Assembly: GCA_007127175.1 (NCBI GenBank)
Contig: SKZX01000123.1
Coordinates: forward strand, 1 to 9,397
Length of the DNA: 9,397 nucleotides
From: Desulfobacterales bacterium
GTDB lineage: Bacteria; Desulfobacterota; Desulfobacteria; Desulfobacterales; Desulfosalsimonadaceae
Direction: 5' to 3'
Shown: piece after piece, positions 1 through 7,015 of the stretch
Numbering within the stretch: the stretch's first letter is position 1
Layout: the number at the start of each line of letters is the position of its first letter
Translations under genes and position numbers: made by a program
Notes under the pieces: generated by a model
Told to the model about the DNA's origin: nothing
What the model saw: the letters and a program-made list of their open reading frames with translations, nothing else
The model's database searches: none

Positions 1-174
1 ATCAGCGTTCTCCTGCAGCTGCAAGGGCAACACCTGGAACCACCCGGGGGAAATTGTCCATTTTAATAATTGTAAAGGATTTTACCACGCTCGCAAATGA
101 CGGCGTTTCCGGGAGGGCGAAGAATATTGGGCTGAAAGATATTTTTAATATGGGCTCAAATCAAACAAAAACAA
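1..174. other. Upstream region with no recognisable gene
   Basis: No recognisable coding region. The three forward frames give only short unfamiliar translations: frame 1 stops at 64-66, frame 2 near 97, and frame 3 stays open until 180-182 but has no known motif. On the minus strand an ATG at 59-61 opens only a 19-residue peptide. The stretch from about 61 to 85 is AT-rich and contains a weak GTAAA/TTTAC hairpin (72-85). TAATAT at 146-151 resembles a -10 box, but I see no -35 box at a proper distance, so I do not call a promoter. The end of an upstream gene could lie in the first bases, but nothing proves it. Confidence 0.5.
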
Positions 175-1173
175 ATGGTTAATGTCCAGATGACAAAATA
201 CAGCAAACACGTTCAAACGGAAATGACCTTCCCCGACTCTACCCTGGCAAACACCCTTTTCGGGGTCCATAACGAGAACCTCCACCGCATTGCCGCCGCC
301 ACGGACACGAAAATTCATGCCCGGGGAAACAACGTGGTGATCGAGGGGGACAACATTGCATCAGAGTTGGCTGAAAACATTCTGAACCAGCTATACGGCC
401 TCATCGGGGAAGGGTACCCGGTCTACCCCAATGACGTGGATTATGCCGCCAATGTCCTGGGCCGGGACCGGCACGCCAGCCTGAAACACATATTTCTCGA
501 CACCATCTACATAAAGGCCAACAAGCAGTCGGTCGCCCCCAAAAGCCCCATGCAGAAAGCCTATATCGATGCCATCCGCAAGTTCGACATCGTTTTCGGG
601 ATCGGGCCCGCGGGAACCGGAAAAACATACCTGGCAATGGCCATGGCCGTATCCGAGCTGGCGAAAAAAAAGGTGAACCGGATCATACTCACCCGCCCGG
701 CTGTTGAAGCGGGGGAAGCCCTGGGGTTTCTGCCCGGGGACCTGGCCGAAAAAGTGAACCCGTACCTTCGCCCGCTCTACGATGCCCTGCACGACATGAT
801 GAAAATCGAGAAAGCCTCGGCCCTGATGGAGCACGGCATCATCGAGGTCGCCCCCCTGGCGTTCATGCGCGGCCGAACGCTTAACGATTCCTTTGTCATT
901 CTGGACGAGGCGCAGAATTCAACCAGCGAGCAGATGAAAATGTTTCTGACCCGGATCGGGTACAATTCAAAGGCGGTTATCACCGGGGACATCACCCAGA
1001 GCGACCTGCCCGCGGGCAGGGCCTCCGGACTGGTGGAGGCCAGGGACCTGCTGAAGGATATTTCCGACATCGCCTTTGTCTTTTTTACCAAAAAAGACGT
1101 GGTGCGGCACCGGCTGGTGCAGAAAATCATCGAGGCCTATGAGCGCAGGGAACAATTAAAGGCCGAAAGTTAA
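175..1173 (+). CDS. phoH: PhoH-like (YbeZ) P-loop ATPase
   Basis: Cytoplasmic ATPase of the PhoH/YbeZ family, 332 aa, close to the usual family length. Residues about 20-75 form the N-terminal region with a KH-like RNA-binding look (NLHRIAAATDTKIHARGNN, from residue 35). The P-loop domain follows: Walker A GPAGTGKT at 144-151, the family signature TRPAVEAGE at 173-181, LGFLPGD at 183-189, Walker B VILDEAQN at 241-248, the sensor-like TGDITQ at 270-275 and RHRLVQKI at 311-318. YbeZ is known to be a partner of YbeY and is linked to RNA and ribosome metabolism; the exact biochemical role is unsettled. ybeY lies two genes downstream, as expected. The start is uncertain: ATG 175 and the in-frame ATG 190 both lack a clear Shine-Dalgarno sequence, and the preceding bases are A-rich. 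Homology to the family begins only around residue 14-20, so either start is compatible. Confidence 0.95.
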   Translation: MVNVQMTKYSKHVQTEMTFPDSTLANTLFGVHNENLHRIAAATDTKIHARGNNVVIEGDNIASELAENILNQLYGLIGEGYPVYPNDVDYAANVLGRDRHASLKHIFLDTIYIKANKQSVAPKSPMQKAYIDAIRKFDIVFGIGPAGTGKTYLAMAMAVSELAKKKVNRIILTRPAVEAGEALGFLPGDLAEKVNPYLRPLYDALHDMMKIEKASALMEHGIIEVAPLAFMRGRTLNDSFVILDEAQNSTSEQMKMFLTRIGYNSKAVITGDITQSDLPAGRASGLVEARDLLKDISDIAFVFFTKKDVVRHRLVQKIIEAYERREQLKAES

Positions 1174-1182
1174 CAGGGTTGG

Positions 1183-1197
1183 GAGCGCATTGCGCTC
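1183..1197. repeat. Perfect 6-bp hairpin after phoH
   Basis: GAGCGC (1183-1188), loop ATT, GCGCTC (1192-1197), starting 10 nt after the phoH stop codon. It is the first of three consecutive dyads in the phoH-pgpH gap. No T-run follows directly, so on its own it is not a standard terminator. It may act with the next hairpin or stabilise the phoH mRNA end. Confidence 0.5.
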
Positions 1198-1198
1198 T

Positions 1199-1232
1199 GG
1201 CGACTTTTTGCGAAGTCGTCATTGTTGATTTT
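1199..1232 (+). terminator. Candidate terminator or small hairpin repeat after phoH
   Basis: An 8-bp stem: GGCGACTT (1199-1206) pairs with AAGTCGTC (1213-1220), with one G-T wobble and loop TTTGCG. The following dozen bases (ATTGTTGATTTT, 1221-1232) are T-rich but interrupted, so the element is an imperfect intrinsic terminator. It could separate phoH from the pgpH operon or attenuate read-through. Alternatively it is a copy of a dispersed intergenic hairpin repeat; from memory, similar GACTTTTT-centred hairpins occur in Desulfobacteraceae genomes, but I could not check this. Confidence 0.35.
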
Positions 1233-1240
1233 AGGCTTGC

Positions 1241-1256
1241 ATAGTGCAGGCACTAT
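1241..1256. repeat. Third dyad in the phoH-pgpH gap
   Basis: ATAGTG (1241-1246), CAGG, CACTAT (1251-1256): a perfect 6-bp inverted repeat lying 83 nt before the pgpH ATG. TTGCAT (1237-1242) lies 17 nt before TAAATC (1260-1265), a poor -35/-10 pair, and the dyad falls in the spacer between them. It could be an operator or a leader structure for the downstream operon; neither is proven. Confidence 0.35.
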
Positions 1257-1338
1257 TGATAAATCATGGCGATGCGATCAACATCCCCACAGGCGATAAA
1301 CATACGTAAAATTGCTTTTTTATGCGTGTGAGCCGGAT

Positions 1339-3753
1339 ATGAATATAAAACTTGCAGATCTTCATCTGCATAAAAAAAAGTCCGCCCGGGGCGTCGCCCT
1401 TGGCATCCTGCTGGTGGTAACCATCCTGACGACCCTCACCTTCTACCCCAACCTGGTGATTGCCCCCCCGGCCTATGAAGTCGGCGATATCGTGGTCGAA
1501 AACATCAAGGCGCCCAGGGACTTTTTTGTTGAAGACGACGCGGCCACATCCGAAAAACGGGTCCAGGCCCGCAGCCAGGTCCAGACCGTCTACGATTATG
1601 ACCCCGACATCGCCGTGCACCTGACCCGGCAGGTGCAAAAGGCTTTTTCCATACCGCTGGCCGCCCTTGAACAGGCAGCCGCATCGGACAACCCCCAACC
1701 CCTTGCGGACGCTGACTCTCCGCAGCCCCTGCAGCACAGGCCCTCAGAACCGGAAAACCTTCGCGCACGCATCTCCGATCTCAAGACCGACTTTGAAGAA
1801 GCCCTTGGCATACCCGTGAGCCCCGGTGCATACGGCATTCTGGAGGCAGAGGCGTTCTCTCCCGAGATCGCCGCGTTGATCAATGAAATCCTGACCCGGG
1901 TGATGAACAACGGGGTTGTCGCCAACAAGGAAATGCTGCTGCGCGAACAGGACCGGGGCATTGTCATGCGGACCATCGGATCCGGTGAGGAATTCGTGGT
2001 ATGGAACCTGCGGCAGTTCTATGGCCTGGACCAGGCCAAAACCATGGTCAGGATCGTCGGCGACCCTTTTCTGCGCGGAAAGAACTACAACCTGGTCAAC
2101 CTGATCGTGGATATTACCCAGCGGATGATTCAGCCCAATATCACCATGAACCGCAACCTGACGGAAAACCGTCGCCTTGCTGCAGAAAACGACATCAAGC
2201 CGATCCTTTACCAGATCAAAAGGGGGGAGATGATCCTTCGCGAAGGCCAGCGGGTTTCCGAAATCGACATGCTCAAGCTGAACGCCCTGACCCACCATTC
2301 CAGAAATACAGATATTTTGGGAAAAAGCGCCGGCAGCGCGCTGATCATCTTCTGGCTGCTGATCATCACCTATTTTATCACGCTCGAGTACCGCTTCGAG
2401 ATGCAGACACACCACAACCGGCACCTGGTATTCATGGGCAGCGCACTGGTGCTGTTTTTCATCATCGCGCAGATGTCCATTTCACTGTCCGTCTCCTTTT
2501 CGGAAACCGTGGCATTAGGGCTCAAGACCGAATCCATGTATTACGGCATTCCCCTTGCCGCCGCCGCCATGACCGTCTGCCAGTTCGCCGGCTTTGCAAT
2601 CGCGTTCCCCTTCGCCATCGTGTTGGCCCTCATTGCCGGGCTGCTTTTCGAATACAGCTATGTCTACTGCATCTACTTCCTGGCAAGCGGCGTCGTGGGC
2701 GCCTACTGGGCAAAAGACGCCCGGCACCGGAAGGACCTCGTCGTCACCGGGGCCAGGCTCGGCGCACTCAACATCGTTTTGGCCACATCGCTCAGCATCT
2801 ATCTCGGGGATCTTTCCGGCGCCCGCCTGTCATGGGACGCCCTTTTTGCATTTCTCGGCGGCATCAGCGCGGGCATCCTCACCATCGGCATCTCGCCCCT
2901 TGTGGAAATGCTGTTCAAATTCACCACCGACTCGGCCCTGGCCGAAAGGGCCAACCTGGACCAGCCGCTCATGCGCCGGCTGATGCTCGAAGCGCCGGGC
3001 ACCTACCATCACAGCGTGATCGTGGGGTCCCTGGTGGAAGCGGCCGCATCCGAGGTCGGCGCCAACCCCTTGCTTGCCAAGGTGTCCGGCTACTACCACG
3101 ATATCGGCAAACTCAAAAACCCCCTGCATTTCATCGAAAACCAGAAAAACGGCAAGAACATCCACAACAAGCTGGCGCCGTCCATGTCCTGTTTGATCCT
3201 GATCTCCCACATCAAAAACGGGGTGGAGCTTGCCCGTGCCAACCGCCTTGAACCGGAGATCATCGACGCCATCCGGCAGCACCACGGCACCAGCACCATC
3301 AGTTTTTTCTATGAAAAGGCGAAAAAGCAGAAAAAGGACCAGCCCATCAATATCGACCATTTCCGGTACCCGGGGCCCAAACCGCAGACAAAGGAAACCG
3401 CATTGGTCATGCTGGCCGACCAGGTGGAAGCCGCATCGCGCACGCTGGAAAACCCCTCCCATGCAAGAATCCAGGGGCTTGTCCAGTACCTGATCAACAA
3501 AGTGTTCTCGGACAACCAGCTGGATGAATGCCCCCTGACCCTGAAAGACCTCCACATCATCGCGCGGACCTTTGTCAAGATCCTGACCGGCATCCACCAC
3601 CACCGCGTGGAATACCCCGACAAACCGCAAACCGGGCAGAAAAAGGAGGAAAATGGCAGTCCTGATAACAAACGAGCAGAACCTTCAAAAAATCTCAACG
3701 GAGCAAATAAGGAAGACGGCTCAGGCACTCTTAAGCGGCTTGGGCAGTCCTGA
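1339..3753 (+). CDS. pgpH: 7TM HD-domain phosphohydrolase, PgpH family (c-di-AMP phosphodiesterase)
   Basis: Membrane protein of about 804 aa with PgpH/YqfF architecture. PgpH proteins hydrolyse cyclic di-AMP with a cytoplasmic HD domain. One transmembrane segment lies near residues 17-36, followed by the extracytoplasmic 7TMR-HDED region to about 325. Seven hydrophobic segments follow at about 333-351, 362-383, 403-419, 420-437, 441-458, 474-490 and 499-520. The C-terminal HD domain carries the expected metal ligands: YHHS (H557/H558), the HD pair in YYHDIGK (H587-D588), H624 in ISHIKNG, HH 648-649 in IRQHHGT, and D694 in LADQVEAASR. ATG 1339 is preferred over a TTG at 1312 in the same frame because the nine extra residues look unlike the family; neither has a strong ribosome site. 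A Pro/Ala-rich stretch (about residues 111-140) sits in the extracytoplasmic domain. The last 33 codons overlap ybeY and encode a hydrophilic tail. The c-di-AMP substrate is inferred from the family. Confidence 0.93.
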   Translation: MNIKLADLHLHKKKSARGVALGILLVVTILTTLTFYPNLVIAPPAYEVGDIVVENIKAPRDFFVEDDAATSEKRVQARSQVQTVYDYDPDIAVHLTRQVQKAFSIPLAALEQAAASDNPQPLADADSPQPLQHRPSEPENLRARISDLKTDFEEALGIPVSPGAYGILEAEAFSPEIAALINEILTRVMNNGVVANKEMLLREQDRGIVMRTIGSGEEFVVWNLRQFYGLDQAKTMVRIVGDPFLRGKNYNLVNLIVDITQRMIQPNITMNRNLTENRRLAAENDIKPILYQIKRGEMILREGQRVSEIDMLKLNALTHHSRNTDILGKSAGSALIIFWLLIITYFITLEYRFEMQTHHNRHLVFMGSALVLFFIIAQMSISLSVSFSETVALGLKTESMYYGIPLAAAAMTVCQFAGFAIAFPFAIVLALIAGLLFEYSYVYCIYFLASGVVGAYWAKDARHRKDLVVTGARLGALNIVLATSLSIYLGDLSGARLSWDALFAFLGGISAGILTIGISPLVEMLFKFTTDSALAERANLDQPLMRRLMLEAPGTYHHSVIVGSLVEAAASEVGANPLLAKVSGYYHDIGKLKNPLHFIENQKNGKNIHNKLAPSMSCLILISHIKNGVELARANRLEPEIIDAIRQHHGTSTISFFYEKAKKQKKDQPINIDHFRYPGPKPQTKETALVMLADQVEAASRTLENPSHARIQGLVQYLINKVFSDNQLDECPLTLKDLHIIARTFVKILTGIHHHRVEYPDKPQTGQKKEENGSPDNKRAEPSKNLNGANKEDGSGTLKRLGQS

Positions 3754-4156
3754 CGGGGAGCTGTCCATCCTCATTACCGATGACGCAAACATTGAAAAAA
3801 TAAACACGGCGTATTTCAGCCGGCCAAAGCCCACCAACGTGATCTCCTTTTCAATGACCGAAGGGGCGTTCGCGGACGTCAACCCCGAGGCAAAAATGCT
3901 GGGGGACATCGTCATATCCATGGAAACGGCGATGCGCGAGGCCGAAGAAGCCATGATGCCCGTTGAGGAGCGTTTCATCCAACTGCTGGTCCACGGGCTG
4001 CTCCATATATTCGGCTACGACCACGAATCGCCGGGATCGGACGCCGAGGCCATGGAGAAAAAAAGCGAGGTGCTCATGGAAATGCTCAGAAAAGAGCGGC
4101 TGCTGGGGCCGGACACCATCATAACGGCCGCTGAACAAAGGAGGAAAACGGAATAA
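3653..4156 (+). CDS. ybeY: YbeY endoribonuclease / rRNA maturation factor
   Basis: Zinc-dependent single-strand endoribonuclease of 167 aa, involved in 16S rRNA 3'-end maturation and ribosome quality control in the cytoplasm. The signature HGLLHIFGYDH is complete, with the three zinc-binding histidines H114, H118 and H124. The family motifs PTNVISF (60-66) and LGDIVIS (83-89) are also present. The start ATG at 3653 is supported by AAGGAGG at 3643-3649, though the spacing of 3 nt is short, and by a family-like N-terminus. It begins inside pgpH and overlaps it by 101 nt in another frame, so the two genes are likely translationally coupled. Its stop TAA shares its last base with the ATG of pdxJ. 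Partnership with the PhoH/YbeZ protein encoded upstream is known for the family. Confidence 0.95.
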   Translation: MAVLITNEQNLQKISTEQIRKTAQALLSGLGSPDGELSILITDDANIEKINTAYFSRPKPTNVISFSMTEGAFADVNPEAKMLGDIVISMETAMREAEEAMMPVEERFIQLLVHGLLHIFGYDHESPGSDAEAMEKKSEVLMEMLRKERLLGPDTIITAAEQRRKTE

Positions 4157-4878
4157 TGGCTCAACTGGCTGTGAATGTGGACCACGTGGCGACCATCCGG
4201 CAGGCCCGGGGGGGTGTCTACCCGGACCCCGTGCATGCCGCGGTCCTGGCCGAGATGGGCGGCGCAGACGGGATCGTTGTTCACCTGCGCGAGGATCGCC
4301 GGCACATCCAGGACCGGGATGTGCGCCTGCTGAGAGAAACCGTCCTTTCCCGGCTCATCCTGGAAATGGGCGCCACCGATGAAATGATCGGGATCGCCTG
4401 CGAGATCCGGCCGGACCTGGTCACGCTGGTGCCTGAAAAAAGAACGGAGATTACCACGGAAGGCGGGCTGGACGTTTTGGCTGATCCCGGTCACGTCAAA
4501 AATGCCGTTGCGCGGCTTCACGCCGGCGGGCTTGAGGTGAGCATCTTCATCGATCCGGACCAGCGGCAGATCGAGGCGGCTGCGAAAACAGGGGCGGAAA
4601 TGGTCGAAATACACACCGGCCGTTATTGCGACGCGGCCATGCCATCCGAAAAAGAACGCTGTTTTTCTGAAGTCGTGGATGCCGCAAGGCTTGCCCGAAA
4701 CCTGGACCTCGGGGTCAACGCCGGCCATGGGCTGTGCTACAATTCCATCAAGCGGTTCGCGAACACGGGTATTATCGATGAATTTTCCATCGGTCACAGC
4801 ATTGTTGCCCGGGCGGTCCTGGCGGGGATGACGGCGGCGGTAGCGGAAATGCAGGCACTGGTCAGGCAGTGCGGATAA
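4156..4878 (+). CDS. pdxJ: Pyridoxine 5'-phosphate synthase
   Basis: Cytoplasmic TIM-barrel enzyme of 240 aa, the normal PdxJ length. It condenses 1-deoxy-D-xylulose 5-phosphate with 3-amino-2-oxopropyl phosphate to pyridoxine 5'-phosphate in the DXP-dependent vitamin B6 pathway. Visible motifs are NVDHVATIRQARG (7-19), HLREDRRHI (43-51), LVPEKR (91-96), EIHTG (151-155), NAGHGL (188-193) and IGHSIVA (212-218). H43, E70 and H191 align with the known catalytic positions of the E. coli enzyme. AAGGAGG (4138-4144) lies 11 nt before the ATG, inside the end of ybeY, and the start shares one base with the ybeY stop (TAATG), which favours translational coupling. In E. coli pdxJ is followed by acpS; here the next gene is nnrE/D after 19 nt. 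Confidence 0.97.
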   Translation: MAQLAVNVDHVATIRQARGGVYPDPVHAAVLAEMGGADGIVVHLREDRRHIQDRDVRLLRETVLSRLILEMGATDEMIGIACEIRPDLVTLVPEKRTEITTEGGLDVLADPGHVKNAVARLHAGGLEVSIFIDPDQRQIEAAAKTGAEMVEIHTGRYCDAAMPSEKERCFSEVVDAARLARNLDLGVNAGHGLCYNSIKRFANTGIIDEFSIGHSIVARAVLAGMTAAVAEMQALVRQCG

Positions 4879-4897
4879 GCGATGCGGAGGTAGTGCG

Positions 4898-6493
4898 ATG
4901 TACTTGCTGACAGCCGCTGAAATGCGGCGGATGGACGAAATGACCATCGAAAACTTCGGGCTTCCCGGCCGCGTTTTGATGGAAAACGCAGGGCGCGGGG
5001 CCACACGTGTCATCCTGGAAAAATTTCCGGACATTTACGCCGAAGACGTCACGGTCGTGGCAGGCCGCGGCAACAACGGGGGGGACGGTTTTGTCATCGC
5101 CCGGTACCTGGCGCAGGCCGGCGTCCATGTGCGGGTATACCTGCTGGCCGAACGCCGGAAGGTGCGCGGAGACGCCCTGGCCAACCTGGAGATGCTCTCC
5201 GCCCTGGACATCGAAGTGGTCGAGGTCCCCGATGAAACCGCCTTTACCCGCATTAAGGCGGAAATGGGAAGAAACAGCCTCTGGGTGGATGCCATACTGG
5301 GCACCGGGCTTTCAGACGAGGTCAAAGGGCTTTTCAAGGCGGTGATCAATTACATCAATAACCACCCGGCCCCGGTGTTCGCGGTGGATATCCCCTCCGG
5401 GCTCAGCTCCGAGACCGGCAACCCCATGGGCGCAGGAATTAAAGCCGATGTCACCGCGACCTTCGCGTTTGCCAAGATCGGCCACCTGCTGATGCCCGGG
5501 GCGACCCTGACCGGGCGGCTTCATATCATTGACATCGGCATTCCGCCTTACGTCGTGGAGCATGTCGCGCCCCGGCAGCACCTGTCCCGGGCAGGTGAAA
5601 TCCGGGCATCCATGAAGGCCCGGCCGGCGCAGAGCCACAAGGGCACCACCGGGCACCTGCTGGCTGCGGCCGGCTCCCCGGGAAAAACCGGGGCCGCGGT
5701 CATGACCGCCATGGCCGCCATGCGCTGCGGGGCCGGACTGGTAACCGTGTGCGTGCCCGAGCGCATCAACACCGCAGTGGAATGCCAGGCCTGCGAAGCC
5801 ATGACCCACCCCATCCCGGACAGCGGCACGGGCATTCTGACAAATGCGGCTGCAAACGACATCCTGGCGCTTCTTGAAGATAAGCGCTGCCTTGCACTGG
5901 GGCCGGGGATCGGCACGGACGGGAAAACCATCCGGCTCGTGGAAAACCTGGTGAAAAAAAGCCCCGTGCCCGTTGTCCTGGATGCGGACGGGCTTAACTG
6001 CATTGCCGGCAACCCGGCAAAAGCGTTGAAAGGCAGAAAAGCGGACGTGGTCCTGACCCCCCACCCGGGTGAAATGGCGCGACTGACCGGCCTTACCACC
6101 GAGGACATTCAAAAAGACCGCGTCGGGACCGCCCGCAGTTTTGCGGAAACCCACGGGGTTTACATCGTTCTGAAGGGCGCCAGGACCATCATGGCCATGC
6201 CCGACGGCCGGGTTCAGGTCAACCCCACGGGGAACCCCGGCATGGCATCCGGCGGCATGGGTGACGTGCTGACCGGCATGATCGCCGGTTTCATCACCCA
6301 GGGCTACAATATCCGCTCATCCCTTCGAATCGCCGTCTATATCCACGGTGCGGCCGCGGACACCCTTCACCGGCAGCAGGCCTATTACGGGTATTTGGCA
6401 AGTGATGTCATGAACATGATCCCGGAAACCATCAAATCCGTCATGGACGGCTCCCTTGTCAGCCCTTCTGTTGCGTACACACCCGTTCTATAG
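4898..6493 (+). CDS. nnrD: Bifunctional NAD(P)HX epimerase / ADP-dependent dehydratase
   Basis: Fused metabolite-repair enzyme of 531 aa (YjeF type). The N-terminal epimerase domain (about 1-225) interconverts R and S forms of hydrated NAD(P)H. Its motifs are GRGNNGGDGFVIAR (57-70), DAILGTGL (131-138) and VDIPSGLSSETG (163-174). The C-terminal ribokinase-like dehydratase domain (about 240-510) restores NAD(P)H from the S form using ADP. Its motifs are HKGTTGHLL (248-255), ALGPGIG (333-339), LDADGLN (361-367), LTPHPGEMARL (386-396), LKGART (425-430) and NPTGNPGMASGGMGDVLTG (442-460). Both domains look intact. GGAGG at 4886-4890 lies 7 nt before the ATG. tsaE begins 15 nt after the stop, the same pairing as yjeF-tsaE (yjeE) in E. 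coli. Confidence 0.96.
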   Translation: MYLLTAAEMRRMDEMTIENFGLPGRVLMENAGRGATRVILEKFPDIYAEDVTVVAGRGNNGGDGFVIARYLAQAGVHVRVYLLAERRKVRGDALANLEMLSALDIEVVEVPDETAFTRIKAEMGRNSLWVDAILGTGLSDEVKGLFKAVINYINNHPAPVFAVDIPSGLSSETGNPMGAGIKADVTATFAFAKIGHLLMPGATLTGRLHIIDIGIPPYVVEHVAPRQHLSRAGEIRASMKARPAQSHKGTTGHLLAAAGSPGKTGAAVMTAMAAMRCGAGLVTVCVPERINTAVECQACEAMTHPIPDSGTGILTNAAANDILALLEDKRCLALGPGIGTDGKTIRLVENLVKKSPVPVVLDADGLNCIAGNPAKALKGRKADVVLTPHPGEMARLTGLTTEDIQKDRVGTARSFAETHGVYIVLKGARTIMAMPDGRVQVNPTGNPGMASGGMGDVLTGMIAGFITQGYNIRSSLRIAVYIHGAAADTLHRQQAYYGYLASDVMNMIPETIKSVMDGSLVSPSVAYTPVL

Positions 6494-6508
6494 CCTTTAA
6501 GGAAAACC

Positions 6509-6988
6509 ATGCCGGAACAGATCGATATCACCACGACCTCAGCCGAGCAAACCCTCTCCCTTGGCCGCAGGATCGGCCAGATGATTGACAGACCCCTGTT
6601 TATCGGCTTGACAGGCGATCTCGGAAGCGGCAAAACCGTTCTGGTCCAGGGAATTGCCGAGGGGCTCGGGATCCCCCCGGAATATGCCGTCACCAGTCCG
6701 ACATTCACGCTGGTGAACGAATACGAAGGCCGGTTCCGCCTCTTTCACGTCGATCTGTACCGCCTGGCAGGGCCTGCGGATACCGACGACCTGGGCATGG
6801 AAGACATCCTCTCCGGAAGCGGTGTTGTGGCTGTTGAATGGGCGGAGCGCCTGGCCGGGGGCGATATGCCCGCCCCTGATCTGGATATACGGATTCGATC
6901 CATAAATGACGAAAAACGGGTTTTTACGATGTTTTTTTATGGACCGGAAACAGCAAATCTGGTAGAGGGCATGAAACTCTTTTCGTAA
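6509..6988 (+). CDS. tsaE: TsaE, tRNA t6A biosynthesis ATPase
   Basis: Small cytoplasmic P-loop ATPase of 159 aa, partner of TsaB and TsaD in forming N6-threonylcarbamoyladenosine at position 37 of ANN-decoding tRNAs. Motifs: Walker A GDLGSGKT (36-43), the switch-like SPTFTLVNEY (63-72), HVDLYRL (80-86) and VEWAERL (109-115) with the conserved tryptophan. The length is typical. AAGGA at 6499-6503 lies 5 nt before the ATG, and the gap to the preceding stop is 15 nt, so it is most likely co-transcribed with nnrE/D. tsaB and tsaD are not in this window. Confidence 0.95.
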   Translation: MPEQIDITTTSAEQTLSLGRRIGQMIDRPLFIGLTGDLGSGKTVLVQGIAEGLGIPPEYAVTSPTFTLVNEYEGRFRLFHVDLYRLAGPADTDDLGMEDILSGSGVVAVEWAERLAGGDMPAPDLDIRIRSINDEKRVFTMFFYGPETANLVEGMKLFS

Positions 6989-7015
6989 CTTTCAGACCAA
7001 TTTAAGGATCAGCGT

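Noticed and set aside
14..23. TGCAGCTGCA palindrome near the window start
   Set aside because: A single 10-bp palindrome without partner or promoter context; common by chance.
146..151. TAATAT as a -10 box for phoH
   Set aside because: No acceptable -35 sequence 16-18 nt upstream; calling a promoter would be guesswork.
1312..1338. TTG start adding nine residues to PgpH
   Set aside because: No Shine-Dalgarno sequence and no family resemblance in the extra residues; ATG 1339 gives the expected short cytoplasmic lead before the first membrane segment.
2001..3251. Long open frame (416 codons) in another frame inside pgpH
   Set aside because: It lies wholly inside a clearly conserved gene, is rich in Arg, His and Pro as expected from a shifted GC-rich frame, and has no recognisable motif.
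4015..5034. Long minus-strand open frame opposite ybeY, pdxJ and the start of the nnrE/D gene
   Set aside because: It spans three real genes on the other strand, and its sequence has no motif or ribosome site.
5312..6154. Long minus-strand open frame opposite the NAD(P)HX repair gene
   Set aside because: Antisense shadow of a gene whose two enzyme domains are fully conserved; composition is Gly/His/Arg-rich and no family is recognisable.
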